Below, in pieces: positions 1 to 8,054 of a stretch of DNA of 24,640 bases. A program made the position numbers and the translations under genes. Positions within the stretch are counted from its first letter, which is position 1, and each line of letters opens with the position of its first letter. The notes beneath the pieces were generated by a model, which ran no database searches, had not been told where the DNA came from, and was given only the letters and a program-made list of their open reading frames with translations. Source of the stretch: Ovoidimarina sp039190895 (GTDB taxonomy: Bacteria > Pseudomonadota > Alphaproteobacteria > Rhodobacterales > Rhodobacteraceae); assembly GCA_039190895.1 (NCBI GenBank), contig JBCCXY010000045.1, forward strand, positions 1-24,640, in the 5' to 3' direction.

Positions 1-233
1 CGGATCAAAGCGTCGACGAATCGTGGCGCGCGTCGGACTGGTCGCGCCTGATGGAGGTGTCGGAGGACGCACGCGGCGAGGTGGCCACCGCCGTTCTGGA
101 TCTGCGCCAACAGGCGGAGCCGATCCCGGCGCCGCCGTCCTTGGCCGAAAGTCAGGCATTGCTGGATGAAAGCGCGAACCTGCGGCGGATGCTGGGCGAT
201 CTTTTGGATACGCTTCCCCCGCCTGCCCAATAG
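1..233 (+). CDS. Unidentified protein, C-terminal fragment
   Basis: The reading frame is open from the left edge (first whole codon at position 3) to a TAG at 231-233, leaving about 76 C-terminal residues. The gene must begin outside the window; the internal ATG at 51 is unlikely to be the real start because the frame stays open upstream. The visible part is hydrophilic, rich in Ala, Leu, Glu and Arg, probably helical, and ends in a Pro-rich tail. No motif allows a name. It is on the same strand as flhA, 84 bp upstream of it, so it is probably another flagellar-cluster gene. That role is inferred from position only. Confidence 0.6.
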   Translation, partial: DQSVDESWRASDWSRLMEVSEDARGEVATAVLDLRQQAEPIPAPPSLAESQALLDESANLRRMLGDLLDTLPPPAQ

Positions 234-317
234 TAAGTTACCACTTTTAAACCGATTTTCCCGATCTTGCACGCGTGAGCGCCACCCTGCGGCGCGCCCA
301 TAGGCCTAAGGTTTAGA

Positions 318-2399
318 ATGAACCTGACCATGTCCGCCCTGTTCCGGCCGACGATTCTGCTGGCGCTCGCCCTGATGGCGGTGATCGTGATGATGATCTT
401 GCCGATGCCTGCGTGGGTGCTGGATATCGGCCTCGCCGCGTCGTTTGCGCTGGCGATCCTGATCTTCACCGTCACGCTGTTCATTGAGCGGCCGCTGGAT
501 TTCTCAGCCTTTCCGACGATCCTTCTGGCGTCGCTGATGCTGCGTTTGTCGCTGAATGTGTCGTCCACGAAGCTGATCATCGGCGAAGGGCAGAATGGCA
601 CCGATGCTGCGGGGGACGTGATCGAAGGCTTCGCGATGTTCGTGATGTCCGGGAACTTGTTTCTTGGCCTTGTTGTGTTCTGCGTGCTGCTGATCGTGAA
701 CTTCGTCGTGATCACTAAGGGCGCCACGCGGATGGCCGAGGTCGGCGCGCGCTTTGCGCTGGACGGGATGCCGGGCAAGCAGTTGGCCATCGACAGCGAC
801 ATGTCGGCGGGCGCTATCGACCATGCCGAGGCGAAAGCCCGCCGCGAGACGGAGCAGGCAGAGACGACGTTCTTCGGCTCGCTCGACGGTGCATCGAAAT
901 TCGTGAAGGGCGACGCGATTGCGGGGCTGCTGATCACGCTGTTGAACCTTGTGGTCGGGCTGATCATCGGGCTGGCGGTGCATGGAATGCCGCTGGCGGA
1001 TGCCTTTGAAACCTATGCGATTCTCACGGTTGGCGACGGACTCGTGAGCCAGATCCCGGCCGTGATTATCTCAATCGCGTCGGCCCTGCTGCTGGCGCGG
1101 GGCGGGGCGACGGGGTCGACGGACCTGGCGATTTTCTCGCAGATGGGGCGGTATCCGTCGGCCATTGGGACAGTGGCGGGGCTGATGGGGCTGTTCGCGC
1201 TGGTGCCCGGTCTGCCGTTTGTGCCGTTCATGGTGGGGGCGCTGGTGCTGGGCGGGCTGGCGTTCTGGGCGAGCAGTCAGAGCGCGCCGGAAGAGGTGGC
1301 CGAGGTCCCGGAGGGTGAAGAAGAGGCGGCGCTGCCGCCGAGCCTCGGCGACATGTTGGACCTCGACGACATCCACATCCAGTTTGCGCCGGATCTGATC
1401 GCGATGGTGCTGGATCCGGCGACTGGCCTCGACGCGCGGATCGGGAACATGCGCAGCCATGTGGCGACGTCCTATGGCATGATCCTGCCCGAGATCCGGC
1501 TGACCGACGATCAGGCGCTGCAACCCGGGCAGTATGTCATTCGCATTCAGGGGGTTGAGCAGGCCCGCGACGGGCTGGAAGCCGGGCGGCGCCTTGCGCT
1601 GCTGGGCGATGCGGCGGCGCTGGCGCCCGAAGGGAATGATGTGAAGGAGCCGGTCTATGGCGCCCCGGCGCGGTGGATATCGCCCGATCATGTGGAGCAG
1701 GCGACGCTGGACGGGCTGACGGTGGTGACCCCGACCGAGGTTCTGGCAACGCATCTGCTGGAGACGATCAAGCGCAACCTGCCGCGGCTGATGACGCTGA
1801 AGTCGCTGCGCCGGTTGCTGGATGAGCTGACGCGGCTGAAGGATGTCGACCGGGCCGATGCAAATAAGCGGCTGTTTGATGAACTGATCCCGGACAAGGT
1901 GCCGATTGACCTGCTGCTGTCGGTGCTGCGCATTCTGCTGGAAGAGCGGGTGTCGATCCGGAACCTGCCGCTGATCCTGGATGCAACGGCGGAGGCGCGG
2001 GGGCTTTACTCGGGCGCGGAGGCGATTGCCGAGCATGTGCGCCAGCGCCTTGGCTTCCAGTTGATTGCCGACCTGCGGCGGCCCGATGGGACGGTGCCGC
2101 TGGTGCAGTTGGCGCCCGAGTGGGAGCAGCGCTTTGCGGAATACGAGGTGCCTGCGGATAACGGGCGGGGCGATGTGGCGCTGCCGCCGGATGAGTTCAA
2201 CCGCCTCGCCGCCGCCATTGCCGACCGGCTGACGCAGGCGGGGGAGACGGGGGCGCATCCGGCGGTTGTGACCTCGGTTCGGCGGCGCCGGTTCTTGCGG
2301 ACGGTCCTGTCGGCGAAGGGCATCCCCAACCCTGTGATTTCGTTTGAGGAACTGGGCACGGATGCGCGCCCTGCCCTATTGGGAACGGTGGCGGCATGA
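318..2399 (+). CDS. flhA: Flagellar biosynthesis protein FlhA, export gate
   Basis: FlhA is the large inner-membrane subunit of the flagellar type III export gate. It forms a cytoplasmic ring that docks chaperone-substrate complexes and takes part in proton-driven export. The 693-residue length is normal for the family. The N-terminal half is strongly hydrophobic with several membrane segments (residues about 10-130 and 200-320). The conserved family segment follows the first segments: RLSLNVSSTKL near 76-86 and ARFALDGMPGKQLAID near 144-159. Residues from about 345 on form the soluble cytoplasmic domain, after an acidic linker. The ATG follows an AAGG-like Shine-Dalgarno sequence. The stop overlaps the fliR start by four bases, so the genes are probably translationally coupled. 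Confidence 0.97.
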   Translation: MNLTMSALFRPTILLALALMAVIVMMILPMPAWVLDIGLAASFALAILIFTVTLFIERPLDFSAFPTILLASLMLRLSLNVSSTKLIIGEGQNGTDAAGDVIEGFAMFVMSGNLFLGLVVFCVLLIVNFVVITKGATRMAEVGARFALDGMPGKQLAIDSDMSAGAIDHAEAKARRETEQAETTFFGSLDGASKFVKGDAIAGLLITLLNLVVGLIIGLAVHGMPLADAFETYAILTVGDGLVSQIPAVIISIASALLLARGGATGSTDLAIFSQMGRYPSAIGTVAGLMGLFALVPGLPFVPFMVGALVLGGLAFWASSQSAPEEVAEVPEGEEEAALPPSLGDMLDLDDIHIQFAPDLIAMVLDPATGLDARIGNMRSHVATSYGMILPEIRLTDDQALQPGQYVIRIQGVEQARDGLEAGRRLALLGDAAALAPEGNDVKEPVYGAPARWISPDHVEQATLDGLTVVTPTEVLATHLLETIKRNLPRLMTLKSLRRLLDELTRLKDVDRADANKRLFDELIPDKVPIDLLLSVLRILLEERVSIRNLPLILDATAEARGLYSGAEAIAEHVRQRLGFQLIADLRRPDGTVPLVQLAPEWEQRFAEYEVPADNGRGDVALPPDEFNRLAAAIADRLTQAGETGAHPAVVTSVRRRRFLRTVLSAKGIPNPVISFEELGTDARPALLGTVAA

Positions 2400-3163
2400 C
2401 GGAGCTATTGGGGCTTGCCACGGCTTTGTGGCAGGGCGCGCTGGGCCCTGCGGGGCTGGTTTTTCTGCGTGTCGGCGCGGCGATGGCGCTGCTGCCTGCG
2501 TTTGGCGAGCGGTCGATTCCGGCGCGCGTGCGCCTTGCCCTGACCATTGCCTTCACGCTGATCGTGGCGCCTGCGGCGGCGCCGAGCTTTGCTGATGCGC
2601 CGACGGACGCCCCACTTGTCCTCGGCGCGACGGAGGTGATTGCGGGGCTGGCGATTGGCATCGTGTTGCGGCTGATGATCCTCGCGCTGCAGATCGCGGG
2701 GACGATTGCTGCCAACGTAACGTCGCTGTCGCAGATCCTGGGGGGCGCTTCGGTCGATCCTCAGCCAGCGATTGGGCATGTCCTGGTCGTGGGCGGGCTC
2801 GCGTTGCTGGCGATGTCGGGCCTGCATGTACGCATCGCCGAGGCGTTTATCTTTTCGTACGACGTGTTCCCGCCCGGGCGGCCGATCCCCTCGGTCGATT
2901 TCGCGCAATGGGGGACGGAGAACGTGGCGCGGGCCTTCGGGCTCGCCTTCTCGCTGTCGGCGCCGTTTGTGCTGGTGTCGGTGATCTATAACCTCGCGCT
3001 CGGGGCGATTAACCGGGCGATGCCGCAGTTGATGGTGGCCTTCGTCGGCGCCCCGGCGATCACGTTCGGCGGGCTTGCGTTGCTCGCGCTGTCGGCGCCG
3101 ATCCTGCTGGAGGCGTGGCGCTGGGCCTTTATAGCCGCGCTTGAGACGTTGGGCACAGGCTGA
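2396..3163 (+). CDS. fliR: Flagellar biosynthesis protein FliR
   Basis: FliR is a membrane protein of the export-gate core, assembled with FliP and FliQ into the helical channel that passes rod, hook and filament subunits. The product is 255 residues, the usual length. It is almost wholly hydrophobic, with several predicted membrane helices and the N-terminal family pattern GERSIPARVRLALT near residues 37-50. It starts inside the flhA stop (ATGA overlap), and its TGA overlaps the flhB ATG by one base (TGATG). This gives an unbroken flhA-fliR-flhB unit. fliQ is not beside it; it lies in the opposite-strand operon at 7788-8054. Confidence 0.95.
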   Translation: MTELLGLATALWQGALGPAGLVFLRVGAAMALLPAFGERSIPARVRLALTIAFTLIVAPAAAPSFADAPTDAPLVLGATEVIAGLAIGIVLRLMILALQIAGTIAANVTSLSQILGGASVDPQPAIGHVLVVGGLALLAMSGLHVRIAEAFIFSYDVFPPGRPIPSVDFAQWGTENVARAFGLAFSLSAPFVLVSVIYNLALGAINRAMPQLMVAFVGAPAITFGGLALLALSAPILLEAWRWAFIAALETLGTG

Positions 3164-4263
3164 TGGCCGAGGCGGGGCAGGACGAAGAGAACGAAGAAAA
3201 GCCGTTAGAGGCATCGCAACGCAAGCTGGATGAGGCGCGGCGCAAGGGCGACGTGCCGCATTCAGCGGACCTGACAACGGCGGCGGCCTATGGTGGCGCG
3301 CTGGCCTGCGCGGTGGCACTTGGCGCGCCGATCCTGAATGACATGGCCGAGGTGATGCAGGCGATGTTCGCCCATGCCGACAGCTTCGGGCAGTCGGTTA
3401 TGACCGGCCCGTCGCAGCCGTTCCTGTCGGCTGTGGCCGACGGCATCGGCTTGTCCGCAGCGGCGATGTTCCTGATCCCGGCGGGCGCGGCTTTGCTTGC
3501 TGTGCTGGTTCAGCGCAGCCTTGTCTTTGCGCCGACGAAGATTGCGCCGAAGCTCAACCGGATCTCGCTGATCAAGGGCGCGCAGAACAAGTTTGGCGCG
3601 AACGGGCTGTTCGAGTTTCTGAAATCGGCGCTAAAGTTGACGATTTTCTCGGTGGTGCTGGGGGTTTTTGTGGTCTCACGGATGGATGCGATGCTCGCGT
3701 CGCTCGCGCTGGATCCGCGCCATGTGACGGTGCTGATGATGCGCCTCGCAGTGGAGTTTCTGGCCATCGTCTTTGTGGTGCTGCTGATCTTTGGCGGCAT
3801 CGACATCCTATGGCAGCGCGCCCGCTATGCGAAGCGGCAGCGGATGTCGCGCAAAGAGATGGCCGACGAGATGAAGCAGAACGAGGGCGACCCGTACCTG
3901 AAGGCGCGCCGTCGGGACCGCGCGATGGAGCTGGCGACCAACCGGATGCTGGCCGATGTGCCGGGTGCGAGCGTGGTGATCACGAACCCAACGCACTATG
4001 CGGTGGCGCTGACCTGGGATCGGGCGCTGGGTGGCGCGCCGGTCTGCGTGGCGAAGGGCGGCGATGAGATCGCCATGCGCATTCGCGAGGTGGCGATGGA
4101 AGCGGGCGTGCCGATCCATCACGATCCGCCCACGACGCGGGCGCTGTTCGCAACGGTTGAGATCGGGTCCGAGATCCCGCCGGATCACTATCGAGCGGTC
4201 GCGCTGGCCATTCGGTTTGCTGAAAACATCCGCGCGCGGGCGGGGGGGCGTCGCGATGGCTGA
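3163..4263 (+). CDS. flhB: Flagellar biosynthesis protein FlhB, export specificity switch
   Basis: FlhB is the export-gate subunit that switches secretion from rod/hook to filament substrates after self-cleavage. The self-cleaving NPTH motif is at residues 275-278 and is intact, so cleavage between Asn and Pro is expected. The 366-residue protein opens with the family-typical QRKLDEARRKGDVPHSADL segment, then has four membrane segments up to about residue 210. A basic linker and the cytoplasmic domain follow, with IRE-AMEAGVPIHHDPPTTRAL near the end. It shares one base with fliR. Its end overlaps the next gene by eight bases, which suggests coupled translation. Its functional partner FliK is encoded at 15065-16657. 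Confidence 0.97.
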   Translation: MAEAGQDEENEEKPLEASQRKLDEARRKGDVPHSADLTTAAAYGGALACAVALGAPILNDMAEVMQAMFAHADSFGQSVMTGPSQPFLSAVADGIGLSAAAMFLIPAGAALLAVLVQRSLVFAPTKIAPKLNRISLIKGAQNKFGANGLFEFLKSALKLTIFSVVLGVFVVSRMDAMLASLALDPRHVTVLMMRLAVEFLAIVFVVLLIFGGIDILWQRARYAKRQRMSRKEMADEMKQNEGDPYLKARRRDRAMELATNRMLADVPGASVVITNPTHYAVALTWDRALGGAPVCVAKGGDEIAMRIREVAMEAGVPIHHDPPTTRALFATVEIGSEIPPDHYRAVALAIRFAENIRARAGGRRDG

Positions 4264-4582
4264 TCAGCTTTTGGCGCTTGTTCCGATTGCGCGTGCGGCG
4301 TTTGAGGTGGCTGCGAAGGAGCTGTCGGCGCTGCAAGAGGCCGACGCGGGGCTTCGGCGCGAGGTGGACGAGGTATCGCGGGTTCCGGCGGTGGCGTCGG
4401 GGGCGGATCTAGCGGTGTCGGCGCGATATGTCGCCTGGCAGAGGGGCCGGGTCCGCGAGCTTCAGATGCAGAGGGCCGGGCTCGCGGTGGAAATCGACGT
4501 GGCCCGCGCGGCGACGGCGCGGGCATTCGGGCGGTGGCAGGTGTTGGAGGAGCTGAGTTTGGGCGTGCGTCCGCGTCGGTAG
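4256..4582 (+). CDS. Small coiled-coil protein, FliJ candidate
   Basis: This 108-residue protein starts at an ATG inside the 3' end of flhB (eight-base overlap) and ends at TAG 4580-4582. The ATG at 4256 is preferred over the longer in-frame opening at 4031, which would run deep inside flhB. The product is highly helical, with two long amphipathic stretches (about residues 8-42 and 52-100) rich in Ala, Glu, Arg and Leu, and a basic end. It has no signal or membrane segment. Size, helical-hairpin character and a C-terminal ATARAFGRWQVLEEL segment recall FliJ, the export-ATPase stalk protein. No fliJ follows fliI here, which fits. The assignment is inference from shape and context, not a recognised domain hit. 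Confidence 0.7.
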   Translation: MADQLLALVPIARAAFEVAAKELSALQEADAGLRREVDEVSRVPAVASGADLAVSARYVAWQRGRVRELQMQRAGLAVEIDVARAATARAFGRWQVLEELSLGVRPRR

Positions 4583-4621
4583 GGGGCGCTCATCGAGCTC
4601 TTGCAAGCTCGCCTCGCTTGG
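4583..4621 (+). terminator. 3'-end hairpin element, copy A (TTGC loop, CTCGCTT tail)
   Basis: A stem of six pairs (4594-4599 with 4606-4611, extended by a C-A mismatch) closes a TTGC loop. The tail CCTCGCTT follows. It begins directly after the coiled-coil gene's TAG and fills the 43-bp gap facing the convergent fliL stop, so it could end transcription from both sides. Similar elements are at 10611, 17953 and 21210. There is no long T-run, so termination is inferred from position and recurrence. Confidence 0.55.
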
Positions 4622-4625
4622 TCGG

Positions 4626-5129
4626 TCAGACCTCTTGCCGGACGATATCGATGATCAGGACGTCGACGAGGATGTCGCCCAGTACGCGGCGGGCGGCTTC
4701 GCGCAGGCCGTTGCGCAGCTTTTCGAGCGTTGCCGTCTGGGTGAAGCTGGAATCGAAGCCGCCGGAGTTCGCGTGATCGAACAGCACGCTCAGCATGCGG
4801 TCACGCAGACGCGGTTCGTTCGAGAATACCGTCTCGGTTCCGCCCGGGGTCACTTCGAGTGTGATCGAGAGTACGACCAGGGCGTTCACCTCCTCCGAGC
4901 TGACAATCGGGACGATGAATTGGTTGCCGAGTCGGGCGAATTCGACACTGTCGGGGTCGACCGGCTCTTCCGCGTCTTCAGAGTCTTCGCTTTCGCTGGA
5001 CGCCTCTTCCCCGCCTTCGCCTTCGGCAACCTCCTCCTCGGCGGGTCCGGCGCCCAGCATGATGCCGGCGCCGACGCCGGCACCGAGGCCGATGAGCAGA
5101 AGGACGACGGGGATGAGGATCGCTTTCAT
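4626..5129 (-). CDS. fliL: Flagellar basal body-associated protein FliL
   Basis: FliL is a single-pass inner-membrane protein that sits around the stator and basal body and supports motor torque. The 167-residue product has an N-terminal membrane segment (about residues 4-26, Gly/Leu/Val-rich). A very acidic Glu/Ser linker follows (about 30-60), then a periplasmic domain. The C-terminal part contains the family pattern of a strand-rich core followed by REAARRVLGDILVDVLIIDIV. It is the last gene of the - strand operon. Its ATG overlaps the flgH stop by one base (TGATG). It ends 43 bp from the convergent coiled-coil gene. Confidence 0.93.
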   Translation of the reverse strand: MKAILIPVVLLLIGLGAGVGAGIMLGAGPAEEEVAEGEGGEEASSESEDSEDAEEPVDPDSVEFARLGNQFIVPIVSSEEVNALVVLSITLEVTPGGTETVFSNEPRLRDRMLSVLFDHANSGGFDSSFTQTATLEKLRNGLREAARRVLGDILVDVLIIDIVRQEV

Positions 5130-5845
5130 CAGAACGGCAGGATGATATCAGCGGCTTGTTGGCCGTAACGGGGTTGCTGGACGCGCGAGATCTGGCCGCG
5201 GCCGCCATAGCTGATGCGGGCGGAGGCGATCTTGTCGTAGGTGATTTCGTTGCGGCGCGAGATATCCTCGGGCCGGACGTAGCCGTCGACGAGAAGCTCG
5301 CGAATTTCAAAGTTCACGCGCACCTCTTGCGAGCCGCGAATGCGGAGGACGCCGTTGGGCAGGACCTCCAGGATCGTGGCGGCGACGCGCAGTGTCAGTT
5401 CCTCGCTGCGGCTGACCGAACCGTCACCCGAGGAACGGGAGCTGGAGTTCGTGTTGACCGCGTTTGCCGGGTCAAAGCCGTTGGGCAGGACCTTTCCGGG
5501 CAGGTTCTCAAGCCCCAGGAAGTTGCCGACGCCGAGGGAGCCGTTCGAGGATCGCCCGCGCTGGGTGGAGTTCGAGATGTCGGCGCTGTCGGAAATCTCG
5601 ATGACCACCGTCAGGATATCGCCCTGCTGACTGGCGCGCCTGTCCCCCAGGAGGGAACCGCGCCCGTGGTGCCAGAGGGAGGCACCGCCGATTGTCGTAT
5701 CCGGGATCTCGGTCGGGGCGAGGGCCACGGTCATGGCCTGATGCTCAATCCCGTTCGAGATCGGCGTGAACTGCGGGGTCTTGCCAATCTCGGCAAGGTC
5801 CGCGCATCCGGCGAGCGCCAGGGGGAGGAGCCAGGCCCACCTCAT
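5129..5845 (-). CDS. flgH: Flagellar L-ring protein FlgH
   Basis: FlgH builds the L-ring in the outer membrane, the bushing through which the rod turns. The 238-residue product has a lipoprotein signal with lipobox LAGC ending at Cys14, so the mature protein should be lipid-anchored. The body carries family features: a SLWHHGRGSLLGDRRA segment (about 56-71), a Ser/Asn-rich middle, and a C-terminal strand-rich region with LRIRGSQEVRVN, VDGYVRPEDISR and ISYGGRGQI. It overlaps flgA by four bases and fliL by one. The partner P-ring gene flgI is not in the window. Confidence 0.96.
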   Translation of the reverse strand: MRWAWLLPLALAGCADLAEIGKTPQFTPISNGIEHQAMTVALAPTEIPDTTIGGASLWHHGRGSLLGDRRASQQGDILTVVIEISDSADISNSTQRGRSSNGSLGVGNFLGLENLPGKVLPNGFDPANAVNTNSSSRSSGDGSVSRSEELTLRVAATILEVLPNGVLRIRGSQEVRVNFEIRELLVDGYVRPEDISRRNEITYDKIASARISYGGRGQISRVQQPRYGQQAADIILPF

Positions 5846-6258
5846 GGCACGGTCACCCGGCCGGGACCGGCGACGGTGCCGGTGACGGTCATGCGCGAGG
5901 CGAGGTTCATGACGCGGATACGCTCCCCCGGGGCGCCCCGGTTCAGGGCGCGGCCGTCGGTGAGGATCGTGAGGCCGCCGTGGTCGTAGACCATCTGGAC
6001 CAGCCCGTTGCGTTCGACGACGGCGGGTTCCGTCAGGTCCCCCGCCGTCAACGGGCGTCCGGCGAAGATCGTGGCGCGGGCCTCACGGCCCACGGCCTCG
6101 TCCAGTTTCCGGATGGCGCCGGGCATGTCGTCGGGGCTGATGGCCAGGTCGGCTGCCGCAACGACGGCCTTGGCGCGGATCGTGCGCGCTGCAATTACGC
6201 TGTCGGCCAGCGCAGGCAGGGGCGGCACGAGGGCCGCGAAGAGCGCGAGCCAGCGCAT
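5842..6258 (-). CDS. flgA: Flagellar P-ring assembly chaperone FlgA
   Basis: FlgA is the periplasmic chaperone needed for polymerisation of FlgI into the P-ring. The 138-residue protein has a cleavable signal peptide (about residues 1-18, ending near ALA). An SAF-type domain follows with VVAAADLAISPDDM, the GREARATIFAGRPLTAGDL segment and a C-terminal GAPGERIRVMNLASRMTVTGTV region. It is shorter than the roughly 220-residue enterobacterial FlgA because the N-terminal extra domain is missing; my recollection is that this is common in alphaproteobacteria. Its start shares one base with the flgG stop, and its end overlaps flgH by four bases. Confidence 0.92.
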   Translation of the reverse strand: MRWLALFAALVPPLPALADSVIAARTIRAKAVVAAADLAISPDDMPGAIRKLDEAVGREARATIFAGRPLTAGDLTEPAVVERNGLVQMVYDHGGLTILTDGRALNRGAPGERIRVMNLASRMTVTGTVAGPGRVTVP

Positions 6259-7043
6259 CAGCGGACCTGCACCGTCGCGCCGAGCATCTGGTCGGCGGCG
6301 GAGATGACCTTGGCGTTCAGCTCATAGCCGCGCTGGGCCTCGATCAGTTCGGTGATCTCGGACACCGGATCGACGGCGCTTTCTTCCAGATAGCCCTGGC
6401 GCACCGTGCCGAGGCCGCTGGTGCCGGGTTCGGAGGTGAAGGGGGCGCCCGAAGCCTCGGTCTCGGTGAACAGGTTCGATCCGATGGCCTCCAGCCCCTT
6501 GCGGTTGGCGAAGCCGACGAGGGTGAGCTGCCCCAGTTCCTGCGGGGCGATCTGGTCGTCGAAATAGGCGAAGACCTGCCCTGACGAGTTGATCGAGATC
6601 TGGCGGGCGTCCTCGGGGATGGTGATGTCGGGGACGACGACATGTCCGTCCGACGTGACGATCTGCCCATCGGCAGAGCGTTTTAGTGCCCCGTCGCGGG
6701 TGTAGGCCGAGATGCCTGAGGGCAGCGTAACCTCGAAGAAGCCGTTGCCTTCAATCGCAAGGTCGAGGTCCCCGGCCGTGACGCCGAGCGAGCCTTGCTG
6801 ATGGTCCACCGACACCGCTGCCGGGCGGACGCCAAGGCCCATCTGGACGCCGGTGGGGATCACCGTGCCGTCCGAGGCATTCACCGTCCCCGGTCGTGTA
6901 ACCTGTTGATAATGCAGGTCTGCAAACTCTGCCCGCCGGGCTTTGTAGCCTGTGGTCGACATGTTCGCGAGGTTGTTCGAGATGGTCTCAACCCGCATTT
7001 GCTGCGCGGTCATGCCCGCGGCAGCGATTTTCAGCGATCTCAT
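6258..7043 (-). CDS. flgG: Flagellar distal rod protein FlgG
   Basis: FlgG forms the distal rod that crosses the P- and L-rings. The 261-residue length matches the family. The N-terminus is the rod-protein signature: MRSLKIAAAGMTAQQ, then SNNLANMSTTGYKARRAEFADL (residues about 22-43). The central D1 region and a C-terminal helix with SEITELIEAQRGYELNAKVI (about 228-247) follow, as in all rod/hook proteins. It lies 18 bp after flgF in the same direction and is followed by flgA with a one-base overlap. A GAGGGA sequence lies upstream of the ATG. Confidence 0.97.
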   Translation of the reverse strand: MRSLKIAAAGMTAQQMRVETISNNLANMSTTGYKARRAEFADLHYQQVTRPGTVNASDGTVIPTGVQMGLGVRPAAVSVDHQQGSLGVTAGDLDLAIEGNGFFEVTLPSGISAYTRDGALKRSADGQIVTSDGHVVVPDITIPEDARQISINSSGQVFAYFDDQIAPQELGQLTLVGFANRKGLEAIGSNLFTETEASGAPFTSEPGTSGLGTVRQGYLEESAVDPVSEITELIEAQRGYELNAKVISAADQMLGATVQVR

Positions 7044-7061
7044 GTGTCTGGTTCCCTCACC

Positions 7062-7784
7062 TTATTGTCCCAACGTCCTCACAACGTTTCTGATCCGCTC
7101 ATCCTCGCGGTCGAGCAGGCTCTGGCCGAGTTCGTAGGCGCGCTGGACCTCGATCATCCGGGTCATTTCGATGACCGGATTGACGTTCGAGGACTCAAGG
7201 TAGCCCTGCAGGACCACGCCCCCTTCCAGCAGGGGATCGGCGCCGCCCGGGCCCGGGTCGAACTGCGTGTCGCCGACGCGGATCATCTGGTTCCGGTCGG
7301 CGGCGTCCCAGAGGCCGATCTGGCCCACGGGCTGGCCGTCGGCGGATACGGTGCCGTCGGCGGCAATGCCAATGCCACGCGCGTCGGGCGGCACGAAGAC
7401 TGGCGCCCCGCTTGCATCGAGCAGGTTGTGCCCCTGCGGCGTCACAAGTTCCCCCGCCGCGTTGCGGGCGAAGTGACCGGCGCGGGTCAAACGGTCGCCC
7501 TGCGGGGTCGCGACGAGGAAGAAGCCGTCGCCTTCGATGGCGAGGTCAAAGCTGCCCTCGGTTTTGGTCAGGGGGCCTTGCGAAAAATCCATCTCGCGCA
7601 CGCGGCCAGCGGCCATCGACAGCGCATCGTGGTCGGGGCCGAGATCCTGCATGAATTCCGAGAACACCACGCCTTCGCGCCGGTACCCGGTGGTGGACAT
7701 GTTGGCGATGTTCTGCGCGACGCTGCGCATCTCATTTAGCAGCCCGGCCTGGCGGCCCAGGGTCGTGTATCCGGCGTTATCCAT
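7062..7784 (-). CDS. flgF: Flagellar proximal rod protein FlgF
   Basis: FlgF is a minor rod subunit. The 240-residue protein has the N-terminal rod signature (MRSVAQNIANMSTTGYRRE, near residues 19-37), a central GSFDLAIEGDGFFLVATPQGDRLTRAGHF block, and a C-terminal NPVIEMTRMIEVQRAYELGQ helix. Telling it from FlgG rests on its shorter length, the divergent start, and having the better FlgG match as neighbour. It begins three bases after the fliQ stop. The spacing leaves no room for an internal promoter, so it should be co-transcribed with the rest of the flgB-fliL operon. Confidence 0.94.
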   Translation of the reverse strand: MDNAGYTTLGRQAGLLNEMRSVAQNIANMSTTGYRREGVVFSEFMQDLGPDHDALSMAAGRVREMDFSQGPLTKTEGSFDLAIEGDGFFLVATPQGDRLTRAGHFARNAAGELVTPQGHNLLDASGAPVFVPPDARGIGIAADGTVSADGQPVGQIGLWDAADRNQMIRVGDTQFDPGPGGADPLLEGGVVLQGYLESSNVNPVIEMTRMIEVQRAYELGQSLLDREDERIRNVVRTLGQ

Positions 7785-7787
7785 GGG

Positions 7788-8054
7788 TCAGATCCCCGAA
7801 ATCAGCGGCACGACCCGGTCGGCGAAGAAGCCGGTCAGTTGCGCTGTCATGAAGCTCATCGACGCCCAGAACGCCACGATCATGGCGAAGAGCTTGGGCA
7901 CGAAGGTGAGGGTCATTTCCTGGATCGAGGTCAAGGCCTGCACGAGGCCGATGATCAACCCGGTCACCAGCGCCACCCCCAGAAGGGGAGCGCTGATGAT
8001 GGCCGCGACCCAAAGGCCCTGGCGCATCGTGTCGTAGAACACGATTTCCGTCAC
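7788..8054 (-). CDS. fliQ: Flagellar biosynthesis protein FliQ
   Basis: FliQ is a two-helix membrane subunit of the FliP-FliQ-FliR export channel. The 88-residue product has two hydrophobic hairpin segments (about residues 16-38 and 50-75) with the family segment QALTSIQEMTLTFVPK between them. It begins with GTG. The preceding fliE ends TAG, and the two genes share the G (TAGTG). Its position between fliE and flgF, away from fliR, is an arrangement I know from alphaproteobacterial flagellar loci. Confidence 0.96.
   Translation of the reverse strand: MTEIVFYDTMRQGLWVAAIISAPLLGVALVTGLIIGLVQALTSIQEMTLTFVPKLFAMIVAFWASMSFMTAQLTGFFADRVVPLISGI

Noticed and set aside
234..317. Possible CtrA site before flhA (TTACCAC...TAAAC near 238-252)
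   Set aside because: The half-sites do not reach the N7 spacing with acceptable matches, so I do not call a site; flhA may be read from further upstream.
152..967. Long - strand open frame opposite the start of flhA
   Set aside because: It overlaps a certain gene on the other strand, has a low-complexity Ser/Ala/Arg composition and no domain; GC-rich codon use leaves antisense frames open.
1071..2258. 395-codon - strand open frame inside flhA
   Set aside because: The product is rich in Arg, Gln, His and Pro, typical of a frame-shifted antisense of a GC-rich gene. flhA is intact over the same bases.
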